Assembly: GCA_003344405.1 (NCBI GenBank) | Contig: NOWV01000009.1 | Span: 496,001-560,000, forward strand | Direction: 5' to 3' | DNA from: Trichoplax sp. H2 | Lineage: Eukaryota > Placozoa > Uniplacotomia > Trichoplacea | Length of the DNA: 64,000 nt | Shown: in pieces, positions 33,401-44,548 of the stretch | Numbering within the stretch: position 1 is the stretch's first letter | How the letters are laid out: each line of letters starts with the position of its first letter | Made by a program: the position numbers and the translations under genes | The notes under the pieces: generated by a model | What the model saw: the letters and a program-made list of their open reading frames with translations, nothing else | The model's database searches: none | What the model was told of the DNA's origin: nothing

Positions 33401-35047
33401 TTACAAAGGTAATATCAAGAATTTTAGAAAGATATCTTTAGTACAGTACATTGCCGTAAACCATTCTACAATAGGGATTATTAACAATCATAAACTACAG
33501 TTAAACGATAATTTGTAAATACTACAATCGAGTAGGCTCAATTTTTATGTGTCTACGGACTCGCCCTCAGATTGCAGCTCTACCAATAGTTATGCGTAAA
33601 ATCATCTTTCAATATTGTACAATTTAATGTGCGCTAGAGATCTTATAAGAGAGAGAAATGAATTATCTAATAACCCAAACACTCTCGTCTCTACTGTGCA
33701 GTATAGTGTACAGTACATTCAGTATAATCCAAGTAGCATAGATACAGTAGTTACTGTAGCTGTAATTCGAAAATTATAATCAGTAATTTTATGTTTGATC
33801 TCATTGGCAAAGAATGTGTATTTTCAATAGACTAGTGGTCGCAAAGACTCTATCGTCGTATTGCGCATTTTGTAATCATCCATTTGATAAAATAAAATTA
33901 TACAATACTGTACAGCACTGTATAATTGCTAGCGGATAGATAACACTTTACTATCTTTGTGTGTTCGGGCTGATGATATGAAATATGTTAGTTATTTAAT
34001 CGACCCGTTTTTTTAACTAAAGATTATAATTACGCGTATACATACTGTAGATTAATTAATTAGGTTAAGTAATTGATTTTAAACATAACTATACTGATAC
34101 ATAACTGTTGCTTTCTTGTTATGGTAGTTTTAATAGCAACGGTACTTCAACTAATGTAAAGTATTGAGTTACCCCTATATGAAACGATTTAATCATGTTG
34201 AAAGTGTGGCCGATATAGTATCTCTAAAGTGAAAAATGAAAAAATTAATAGCGAAACTGCTTGCATGTGAGCGTACTTTGTAGATGTACGCGAAAGGGAG
34301 AATGTGGTATGGTAAACTGGTAGTAGAACGTATGCTGATGATCGTGGCCAGCATCTATGCGCGTATTTGGATCAGATCGGATATCAGATGATCGTTCAAT
34401 TAGGCTATCGATGATAAGTTACTAACAATAAGCAAATAATTTATCAACAAGTCATAATATGACAATCCAATATCGCACTTATCATGTTTCCAGTCAGTAA
34501 AAGTAGAATCAAATCTGTCTTCAATTTGTATAATTCATAGCAAGAGCAAAGACTGTCGTATCTATTATGACCATATATTGAACACTCGTCCAGTACAGTG
34601 CTATGTTACAAAACAGTAGAGTACAGTATTTCGATATCCATTAATGTAAAGGCTATATATAATTACCTCAGAAATATCTGGATTCTGTTGGCTGTGATTA
34701 TCCTCCTCCACCTCAACATGATGATCTACCTCCTGTTCTGCAATAGCAGCAAACTGTGGACTTGCTTGGGTTTCTTCATGATGTTCTTGCTTAACTTCAG
34801 TGGTAGTGACGTCAGCGATTGCAGCAGCAGCAGCGCCAATCGGTTCTTGGATTTCTAAAGTCGTTTTAATACCGACATCAGCGTCTTGACGATCATTAAG
34901 AAATATAGGCTCCTCTTCTAGTTCAGGTTGTTCAAAGCTTAGATTGCTATATTCATCGTTAGTATCGGAGACATTAGTTGGTTGGGTGGTTTCTTCATCC
35001 GAGTTGTTACTATCAAGATCCGGTGGAGGTTGTTCGCGTTCGGCCAT
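30410..35047 (-). CDS. Sorting nexin 1/2-like PX-BAR protein (retromer-associated)
   Basis: SNX-BAR protein that binds endosomal phosphoinositides through PX and tubulates membrane with its BAR domain, partnering with retromer. Fourteen exons in gene order: 34667-35047, 33064-33148, 32793-32836, 32207-32348, 32040-32115, 31880-31958, 31696-31809, 31526-31619, 31264-31400, 31120-31182, 30865-31008, 30708-30788, 30538-30609, 30410-30460. Phases sum to 520 residues (human SNX1 522, SNX2 519, from memory). The first 127 residues are acidic and Gln/Glu-rich, as in this subfamily. [14 protein letters not shown], then [13 protein letters not shown] and the VPPAPEKS proline loop. [34 protein letters not shown], and the end [17 protein letters not shown]1 and SNX2 cannot be separated by eye; an animal with a single copy would be co-orthologous to both. 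Shares a head-to-head promoter with PRRC1. Confidence 0.95.
33149..34666 (-). other. SNX intron 1
   Basis: 1.5-kb AT-rich intron between the acidic N-terminal exon and the exon that opens the PX domain. It holds scattered pentamer motifs (near 33441, 33700 and 33904) but no array and no recognised exon. Confidence 0.7.
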
Positions 35048-35814
35048 GCTGCTTGGTAATGGTGGATTACTGCAGAGAGACTGATCAATTTGGTAAAGGT
35101 TACTGACTGAAAATTGGGGTATTGTCCACTGTACAATGTACAGTACACGATATGTAGGTGTATCAGGCAGTATCACGGGTGGACCACGGTCCTTAATGGT
35201 TACGTAACTTCATCACTCCAATCGGATCCGATCCGATCCATCAGGGAGTTTATCCAAGGAGTCTGTGCAGTACGATCGGAAAATGACGACATTCAATCTG
35301 GTAACTCAAGCATTTTACTATGAGTGTGCAGATTTACGTGACAGGTACAATTACTGGCTTACGCGTACCGTACGGATAAACTGGACTGTATAGTATACAG
35401 TACAGTACTGTACTGTACGTACTGATACAGTCTATAGAAAGAAAAGCAATTGGAGACCATTGCTTTCCACTATCAACTACCAACGGTACGAAATCACCTA
35501 ATTCAATATTTGTCAATACTGCCAGCTGTACTGTACAATGTACTGTAAAGTACAGTACGGTGTACTGTGAAATGGACACTACTGTACTGTACTGTAAATG
35601 TAGCAAGTGAAAACAGTATCATTTTAAGACCACGTATGTTTCCAAATTTTGAATACTGCACTCTGCACAAAGTGCCTGACTAGCTAAAAATAGAAGATAG
35701 AGTAAAGTAAAAGTCCGTTTTGCTACAACGAAGATTAAAGATTAATTATTGCTATTGTAGAAGAGTAATACAGTGAGTGTTCTAATCTAGTCTACTTCAA
35801 GTTTAAGATCAATA
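35048..35814. promoter_or_regulatory. Head-to-head promoter region, SNX / PRRC1
   Basis: 767 bases separate the two start codons, so both promoters must lie here or overlap the 5' UTRs. The region carries palindromic pentamer arrays, including a 22-bp perfect palindrome at 35396-35417, and a run of GGATC/CCGAT repeats at 35223-35239. No TATA box could be assigned with confidence. Confidence 0.65.
35126..35600. repeat. Palindromic ACTGT/ACAGT pentamer arrays (SNX/PRRC1 promoter)
   Basis: Blocks lie at 35126-35149, about 35383-35431 and 35526-35596. Bases 35398-35415 repeat the 18-bp palindrome of 751-768, and here two more paired bases on each side extend it to 22 bp. Confidence 0.85.
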
Positions 35815-38494
35815 ATGGCAGAAGCACAAGATGCCTTTAATACTCCCCAAAAAGAGATGTCACACAACAATGCAACTCCAGTGGATGAAGCGGCTCAGAT
35901 TCGAAACAGAAATCTAATTTCTGGTAATGCTGTTAGCAATCAACCAGAAACAATGGATGAACAAGACAATTCGAAAGAACATTTAGGTAGTCTAGTTTGC
36001 AAAAAAATGATGTTCAAGTAATAATAAAATTCTCGATGATAATTTATGTTGTGACATCGATACTCTTACACCATACGTACACTGCACTGTATACATTGTA
36101 TACTGTATTTCAACAAACTTTATTAGTAATACGCAATATCGTAGTAAAAAATCGCTGGTAATATACTGATGATCAGCCCCTCTTTCCTAAAAAATAGATG
36201 CTATTTTCGTGTACACTACGTTGAATTTTACTTACACTTTCAATTTAAAGTGATCAACTAGGAAAATAACCCATTAGCTAATGATCAATAATACTGTGAG
36301 AAGTAGGCACTGTATTTGCTACAGTAATTACTACAGTATAATGTCGTTATTAGTCACAGCTTGACGATACTGTAATTCAACTAATTTGACCTACTGTAGT
36401 GCCAGACTTACGCATGCAGTATTTGCCGGTTAAAGACTAAGATTCAATACGATGTATTCATAAATGACTTCTCTAGCAACTTGGTTCACTTATACTTTAC
36501 TCATGAACAACCAGTAAAGCACTATGGCTGTACATTGACATACAGATACGATGATCTCAGCTCCAACTTGGGTTGAATTACACTATGGCCAGCTTAATGT
36601 ATGACATATGCACAGCATAGTTTGGTAGAAATCCTCAGAAATTTCGTACGCTCTATGATACTGTACTGTACATACAGCATGCATTATACAGCATAGATCC
36701 ACACATAAATTCAATCGAAACATCTCATTAACCAATTACCTAATACCAGTGACCTGAAATAGTGTATTTAAACAAATCGACCCGTAAAATGTTTAGAAAT
36801 ACACCTTTCAAAAATTTCTACTTGCAAAATACAGTATATCCTGCAATAATTATATAATTAGCTGTCTTAGATTTCAATAACGGTGTACAGGCGTGTCACT
36901 ATAATAAGATAAAAAAAGTAGGCGAGCCATTTGACGCGTACGTAGATCAACGAGTTATCCCTTAATTTCCTTTAATTTAAAAAATTGTTATACTTTTCAA
37001 AATTTAGCCGATTCGCAGGTAGCTACCAACGAAAACAATAAAGGTGTATGGAATTGGATTTCTACTGCTGTTGAAAGTAGTATAGGACTCAATGCAAGTA
37101 GTCTTGTCAAAACTGCCAAAGAAAATTTATCTAATGTTAAAGGCAGTGCAGTTGAAGGTGCTCAAGCGATCGGGCGCAATGTTGTTGAAACTACAAAGGT
37201 GAGAAAGCTATTGCTTATTATCTGATGAGCATGCTAGAGGTACCATGTGTGATATATCAATAGTGATGTAAGAAAAAAGATTGTTATAGCTGTTGAAGTT
37301 CTTGATTTGCAGCGGTATACTCTAACAATTTATGAATTAATTATGTATGGATTCTAGAAATCAGTAGATATGATGATGTCGACATTAGATCCTGGACTTT
37401 CTGCTAATCAAAGTATGTGTGTTATTGCATTGCTATAAGCAATTAGTAAAATAGATAAGGCAGTATTACAGTGATACTAATTCTTATACTACTATATTAT
37501 ATTGAGCCTTGAAGCAAATTTACGTAGTACTGCGTTATTAAAAACACCCTATCAATATGCTCTACTAAAAATCTAGATGTTGACAATCTACCCGTCGAGG
37601 TTATTGTGTCCGCAAGGAAAGGCTATGTCGTGCAGGCAGTGCACGACTCGTTTAAGGAAGTCTTTTATTATGCCACTGTAAGTTATCAACCTTTAGAAAC
37701 CGTTTTAAATATGGCACCACAACCGGTTGGCTTTTCCGCAGGTCTTAAAGCTGCAAAACAAATGATTGCTCGTACTAAAGATGTTAACAATAATCGTCCT
37801 GACATAGTGTATGTTGGTGTCTCAATCTTTATTGCTGAAGTGGTACCCGGAAGGTGAAATATAAATTTATTTTTAAATCGCATTTATTTATATACCTATA
37901 GTACAGTAAATACATCCGAATCTTTTTATTATTACGAAATGAAGCCACGCATACCTTTAATTAATAATGGTCATTAACTGGCCAGTATTAATAATATTGC
38001 TGTATACAGTACAAACTGAAAATATTATAACTTAATGTCTGATACTTTGAATAATTATGTTAATTAGGAGTATTTTCTTTTTTAACAGTTGGTTCGAGAT
38101 AACATGTGTAGCCCTTGAAGATATCGCGCATGATATTTGTTTAGAGACTTTCTCTCAGGCTTCCAGAATTCCTACTGAATACGTTTTGCAAGCACAAGAG
38201 CAAACACCTGATGATTACCCTTTGAGATGGTCAGGATTAGCTGTAACTTGTGGGCATCTGATTAGGGCTGATCGTGACATTGACGGAGATTGGCACGAAG
38301 AAATTTTTGGATTAAGTCTGCACGAAATTGTTGCTATAGCAACATCCGTTTTAGCTGGAGAGTACAGAAAAGCACTAGAAAATTTAATAGCTTCAGCCAG
38401 AGAAACTGCTGAAGCAATAATCGAAACTCAAATAAACTTAAAGGGTTCAGATTCAGTTATTGAATCGCTCATCGAAACTGAAGGAAACATATAA
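35815..38494 (+). CDS. PRRC1: PRRC1-like protein
   Basis: Five exons: 35815-35986, 37008-37198, 37358-37412, 37577-37853, 38089-38494; phases agree and give 366 residues. The C-terminal two thirds follow human PRRC1: STLDPGL, VEVIVSARKGYVVQAVHDSF, APQPVGFSAGLKAA, FIAEV, LETFSQASRIP and YPLRWSGLAVT. This domain has an ITPase/DUF84-like fold in the family. Vertebrate PRRC1 has been linked to the early secretory pathway and to PKA regulation. The N-terminal part is Asn/Gln/Ser-rich and much shorter than the proline-rich region of human PRRC1 (445 residues, from memory), and no proline-rich stretch is visible. If exon 1 is not spliced, its frame stops 11 codons after the donor. The start codon is the first ATG of a clean frame. 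Confidence 0.92.
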
Positions 38495-39752
38495 TAAGCA
38501 TTATTTAATTTGTCACGGTTTCAAATATAAAAAATTTTACTCAGGGCTTCCATCAAAGATATAGACTACAGCATTGTTTATGTCAATGATAAGCTATTAT
38601 ATAAAATTGACATTTGTTATTTAATATCGTATTGTTCATCTGTCTCAAACTAATATTTGAATTATTTTAGATGCTTTGCTTAATTTCCTCACTAGTAACA
38701 GTATTTAAAATGTTGAACTTTGGCTTACTTTTTTCCTAACAACAAAATATGGCTTAAGCGCAATAATTTTACTTTATATTGCCGAATGTATAGCAGATAT
38801 TTACTAAGATATAAACTTAAGAAGGTAGCCAATGCGGCAATACTAAATTTATGAATTGCATAAGTTTATTAGAACGGACAATAATCCTATAGGTTCCACA
38901 AATATTCCCACAAACAGCCATCATTGACGTGATGAATCACTAGCAATTTATTGTTAATTATTGAGATTATAAAATGTTATTAAATATGTGTATCGTCGGT
39001 ATTTTACTAAGGAATTAAAACATAGTAGGTTAGTTGTCATACTGCTGTCTATAGAAGAACTAGTCAGTTAGCATACAAGATCCTTATAAGAGAAAAGGTT
39101 AAATAGCAGATCTGATAAATGTATTTATAACTTTGTACGGCTACTATTCTGTATCAACGATTTCTGCATCAACACATCAATACATTGTGGATTGCAGTCT
39201 CTGATTAATTATAATTATTAAAATTATCATAACTTCGTAACTTTAACCATAAATTGTAATTATACAGTGCCAATCATTTGGCTTAACAAATTTCATTGTA
39301 TTATTATAAATAGCAATAATACACTTAAAATTACAAATGTAAAACATGCAGGTTCATAAATGATACCGTACTGTCTATGCAAATAGAATATATTAACTTT
39401 AGTAATAACTTTGAATACGAATGCGTATCCTACATAAATTTAAAATTCTACTGTTAAGTCAACAGAACATTATCCAATAAAATTTGGCAACGAAATTTCA
39501 TTAAGGTCGAAGAAGCGGCTATTAATACAAATAATTACAATTATATGTTGATTCGCAGTTATACGTGTGTTGTAAAGTCGTATCAGATACAAAAAGTATT
39601 TTAAACAAAAATCAGATTACTAAAACCTTCGTTACCATTGGGTTACTATTCATTACAATCTGGTTGGTATTATTCAAAACATCTAGTGGATAATCACTAG
39701 CAATTAAAATGTTACTTCGTAAAGAGCAAGAATGTAGATTTTTTCTACAAAC
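38495..39752. other. Tail-to-tail intergenic region, PRRC1 / MSTO1
   Basis: AT-rich 1.26-kb spacer that should contain the two 3' UTRs. There is no coding exon and no palindromic array; one isolated TACTGT motif lies near 39367. Confidence 0.6.
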
Positions 39753-42700
39753 TTATATACTTCTATCAACGCTATAAGCTTCTGCAAGATTAGCTAGATT
39801 ATCTAAAGCTTCTGAGTACGTGTCTTCTTCCATACCAGTTTCTTTAAACTGATGATAACGACGAAAAGCGACTTTTTCGGCTTGATTGAGTAGAGATTTT
39901 AGGTAATGTTGACTTGCACAAGTCGATTCCAAACTTGCTATAGCCGCCATATTGCAAGCATCTATGAAAATTATATAAAGATAAACTTTTAGATATAGAT
40001 AGGATCTAGGATATCACTTCTGATCACCTTCCATCCATCTAATTTATTAATTCGAAAAAGTATGCCTACGTCATAATTATACTAGCAATATGACAGTGCA
40101 GGATTACCTAAGTTTTGTAGCTCTTTTTCGTTACTAATCAGAATAAAAAGAATAAAATGATAGTAAGCAATAATAATAGTTAAGTGGTCAAAGTAGGAAG
40201 GCTGCATTAGCTATCATTGCGGTACTTACTACCAAATTAAGAATTAAGATACAGTAATTGAATGTAACATTCTCATAAATATTGGAAAGTTAGGCAAAAC
40301 CTATGCTATCATACCTAGCCTTTTTATAGAATTCTTTTGTGCTATTCTTTGAAAATATTGACGGAAAAGGTGCACTGACGTTGCACGCATCATTAACAAT
40401 CGAGCACAAGCTGCACATAAGCAAATAATATTTAACTTCTTATAGATGTATTACCATAGATATAAGTATATTTATACGTTTTCCCAATATAACAGTAAAA
40501 TTTCATTAGTTCGTTGTTACATACCTCAACGAATTAGGATATGATTTAAATAACAATTTCTGTAACATCGTTTTTGGAGTATTATTATGTTGCAAACTTT
40601 CAGACATCTCTCGAGATGGTACACTCCTATTCCCTCTAATATTTAGCAGTGAAATATACTTTATGATAACTGTAGTTGCTTGTATAAAGAAACTATATCA
40701 CATCACTTACTCAAAAGGAGAAGTAGTAATGCCACGTAAGGTAACATAACGAGAAAAGGATACATTCTAAAGAATGGTTTATATTAATTAGTTAAAATTC
40801 TATTAGCGGTAGTCACGGTAAGCGATGTATTTAAATTGCAATGTAAATGCTTACTCTTTCTTTATGTTCAGGAGATATGCACGATAAAATAGAATCCAAG
40901 TCTCCATTAAGACTTTCAAAAAAAGTACCCGAGCTAGCACCATTGTCAATCGGCAGTGGAAAGCCGGTAGATAACGATAATATCTGTATATACGCGTTTA
41001 TAGTTAAAACATGGAAGGTAATAATTGAGCACTTGGAAAGATTACCACATAAGCTGGTTAAAATCAAATTTAAAATACTAATCGCACATACTTTATTAAA
41101 ATTTTTCAATTTTAATACGTATATTATCATTCAAACCTTGCGCTCAGCTTCCGTTAGAGCATCGTAAAGATGATCGGCAGTAAAATTGCTAGACAGAGAA
41201 CTACAAATCTTCTTTTTTAGTATAATTATAATCGAAGAAATCATGCATATATCTTTTACTTATTCAATAATTTGATCATTTTCTAACCGATAGGGTAGTG
41301 TAGCGGTATCCAAAGAGGCAGCAATGATACTACTAGTGTGATACATCGAAAATGGCTATAAATTTAAATCAGGTAAGATGCATTAGAGTTGTAATAATTA
41401 CAAGTCACAAATGAATGTTACTGTTATTATATATACATACATACAACGATTATACAATTTTTATATCATTAACTTACATCATATTTTATGCTATTAAATT
41501 TTACTGGTTCAATACAACCGACTGCTGCTGATGTATTTAGTGACAATGGTAGGGTTGCATTACAATATTCGTGGTAGTTGCACAGTGACAACACAGTGTT
41601 TATAATAGTAAGATCAGTTGATGCGTCCTAAGTATTAAATTGATAATTTATCAACCATAATTTACCAAATACACGATATAGTCATAAGCAGGATTTACCA
41701 TTGCATGGTTTACTACAGGGAATGGGTTAATATTTATTATTGCTTTCGACCGGAATTCGCTTCGAAGGTCTTCTATAATTTTGTATCCTAGTCCACCAAA
41801 TCCATCATAAATATCTGTAAGTATATGAAATCCCTAATAAAGAACAAAATAGAAAGAAGACAATAGTTACTAATTGCAAATCTGATGTAGTATAGTAGTA
41901 TATCATTTTTGCAATAAAGTAAAGTCTAATTACTTGGAGATGATCGCACTCCTCAGTAAAAAAATGTAGCTTATCTTCATATTCTTCAGCCATCTGCATA
42001 ATGAATGATAATTTCTATCAGATATTTTTACCCTATATATAATTGATGAAATGAATAACATCCAAACGACCATCGCAAGATGACTTCCTATACCTTATCA
42101 TAAACATTCAAACCGTAAGTGAAGGTATCGAACGGAGCAAATGTAGCATTATGCATGAATTGTGGCACAATACATAATGACTTGGGGTGCCAGTGTATAC
42201 GAAGAAAGTCAGACCAAACTGATATTTCGCTATCTAAGTTATTGTATATTCTGTCTCGATTAACTCGAGAAGTATTGCTGTGACTACTACTACCCTTCGA
42301 ATTCTCTGCTTGACCCAGTGTATCCTTGTCCTTTGCAGAGTTCAAAGCTTCCTACATATAAGAACATACAATATTAACCTTCGTATGCCATTCCCAAAAT
42401 TAAAACTTCTACAGTATATTCTATAACAGCTATCACAAACTCATTACAAATTGCTTATTTTATTCTGCATAACAGCTACTGTGTCAAGTTTATTAGTAAA
42501 ATTTATTATATGTTTTAACTAGTAGTAAGAATCAAATGTTTTGAATAGCGAAAATAATAAAGGTACCCTCTGCCTACTATCCATCACATAAAGATCGCAA
42601 TGTTTAATAAAAATCAATAACGTTTAAGTTGCAGGAGATTCTAGTTGAACTTACTTTGATTTATTTGAAGTAAACTATCAAGTGCTGTTTAATACTGTAC

Positions 42701-44153
42701 AGCGTTATAAATTGTTTTAAGTCTTGTATGAATTACACCTATTGATTCACTCTGCTTACGTTATCTTCATATTCTAAATCTTGCAAAAATTGATTTTTTA
42801 AGGCAGGTTCTGTGTAATGTTGCTCTGTTGAACCGGACCTAAGTAGTGTAATGTACGGATAAGCAATTCATTTCGAGTGCATTATTATTAGCATCATATT
42901 ACTTTTCGTGGAATCCTCAAATATCATTAGTGCAGTTATAAAAATTACTAAAATGGCATAATAAGTTTCGCAATACCACAACGTAATGGCTAATTTCTCA
43001 ATCGAAATCGACAATTAGTTTTTACTCAAATATGAATCATACCATGAAGGTAATTGATTCTGTGAGTCAGATTCCTTTGTATTATAAAGATTGCCTTCTT
43101 CTTTTAAGCTATTCAAGCTACCTATATGCGCAGATAATAGCATAACCGTATAATCAACGTTATTAGGAATAGATGTTCCATTCATATTAGTCTATTATAA
43201 TTAGTAATTTTGTATTTATTTATTTGCAAAAGAATCAGTATCATTTTACTTTATTTCTAATAATGCCTTTATACTCAAAGATTAAGTACAAATACAATAG
43301 ACGTTCTACAGCATTTTCTATTTTATCTTATGATAAATTATAACTATTTGAAAAGAATGTTTTCACTGGTATGAAATAAAACACCCGCGTACAGTATACC
43401 GAAGGGTGTAAACCTAGTGTAAGTCATGAAATGACACTGGCAATAATGTACGTAGTGCATGATAACTATGAACGAGAACACATTTTAGAAATATGTAGTA
43501 GGTTGTAGACAATATAGCTCAATTTCTGTAAGGTAATTATGTAAGACTAATCTTATACATCTTCAATGCAATCAATTTCAGAAAGGGAGGGAACAGTACA
43601 GTATATCGTCATTATGCATAGCTAACGGATATCGGATGTGGTGCCGTTTATAGTATATAAGAATTAATATAAATTTATAGATATCTATTTTTACCTTTCA
43701 AGTCAAAAGCTATTAATCTTGGTGTATAAGTTACTTGACCCTACAAAGATGATAACAACATGTTGAGATTTGCACGATTCATTCCCTCATGCTGCAGAGT
43801 AATTGAAATGTGCAGCTAGCTATCTTACATTTCTTGTCATGCCTTCTCTAAACAGAACATCATGATCAATGTCCGACGTTGTAACTTTAGATGGATCATA
43901 AATAAATGATCCTTCCTAGTATATAACATTGAAAAGTTCATTTTAGTAATCTAAAAATGTAAAGTACTGTATATTTTCTACGTTTTACTAAACAATTCTT
44001 TGCATCTTCTAGAATGTTTACAATCAAATCAATGAATAACATTGCATCGGCAAGAATGATAGGATTCTTTACGACCTGCAAATTCCACCAGTGTGCACCA
44101 ACAAAATTGGAATAATGACCAATCTGTATTGATAAAATTTCTCCACGATTCAT
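39753..44153 (-). CDS. MSTO1: Misato (DML1/MSTO1) mitochondrial distribution protein
   Basis: Tubulin-like protein needed for mitochondrial shape and distribution. Seventeen exons in gene order: 44076-44153, 43829-43915, 43695-43740, 43043-43121, 42760-42838, 42094-42351, 41934-41993, 41699-41833, 41478-41627, 41288-41355, 41137-41208, 40855-40983, 40711-40766, 40525-40635, 40315-40410, 40108-40133, 39753-39961. About 579 residues against 570 in human. Motifs: N-terminal IQIGHYSNFVGAHWWN, VTYTPRLIAFDLKGSLNSLK, SEISVWSDFLRIHWHPKS, EDKLHFFTEECDHLQGFHI, DGFGGLG, SLDTATLPYR, the VTLRGI exon, and C-terminal FRRYHQFKETGMEED. Exon 16 is only 26 bases. The junction of exons 10 and 11 (intron 41209-41287) is one base out of phase with GT-AG sites. 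The gene shares a 395-bp head-to-head spacer with the POLR3G-like gene. Confidence 0.93.
41209..41287 (-). other. MSTO1 intron 10 with unresolved splice ends
   Basis: The upstream exon ends ...LPYR in CCC TAT CG before GTTAGA, phase 2. The downstream exon is open only as ATT TGT AGT (ICSS, as in the family), phase 0. One extra G is needed, which means a GT...AA or TT...AG intron, or a one-base error in the sequence. Confidence 0.6.
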
Positions 44154-44548
44154 TAGGCAACTTTTTGAAGCAAAGTAAGTTAGTGATAATTAAGGAAGAA
44201 AAGGCCTTTCCCAGCAGATTCCCAGCTACTTACCAACACTCACACAGTACAAATCAGCTGGAATCGCATATGATATACTGTACTGTATGGGTATGAGTTG
44301 GCCAAACCAGCCCAGTCGTTATGTGACGATAGGAAGCCCAATGAAGGACTGTACACTGTACAGTAAGTACTGTACGCTACTAGAAACATACCGTACTGTC
44401 CACAGTACATTATGCTAAATACTCGTATTGTACTGTACAGTACAGTACATACCTGGTTGCAGTAACGTGTGGAACAGTAAATAACTCTGCTCTGGCAGTC
44501 TAGCCCTAATCGTTTCAAAGATAGAGAGGTAGGCAGGGCAGTAAAATA
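44154..44548. promoter_or_regulatory. Compact head-to-head promoter, MSTO1 / POLR3G-like
   Basis: Only 395 bases lie between the two ATGs, the shortest spacer in the window, so transcription is very likely driven by a shared bidirectional promoter. About half of it is occupied by a palindromic ACTGT/ACAGT array. Confidence 0.7.
44274..44451. repeat. Palindromic ACTGT/ACAGT pentamer array (MSTO1/POLR3G promoter)
   Basis: Blocks lie at 44274-44289, 44348-44375 and 44427-44450. Bases 44429-44444 form a perfect 16-bp palindrome, TGTACTGTACAGTACA. Confidence 0.85.

Noticed and set aside
35334-35606. Antisense ORF of 90 codons in the SNX/PRRC1 spacer
   Set aside because: The pentamer array keeps it open. 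It has no domain and lies entirely in the promoter.
40034-40107. Open stretch reading ILFRINKLDGWK in the last MSTO1 intron, as an additional exon
   Set aside because: It is in frame only across a TAG stop. The last exon already provides the matching family sequence, and exon 16 joins exon 17 directly in phase.
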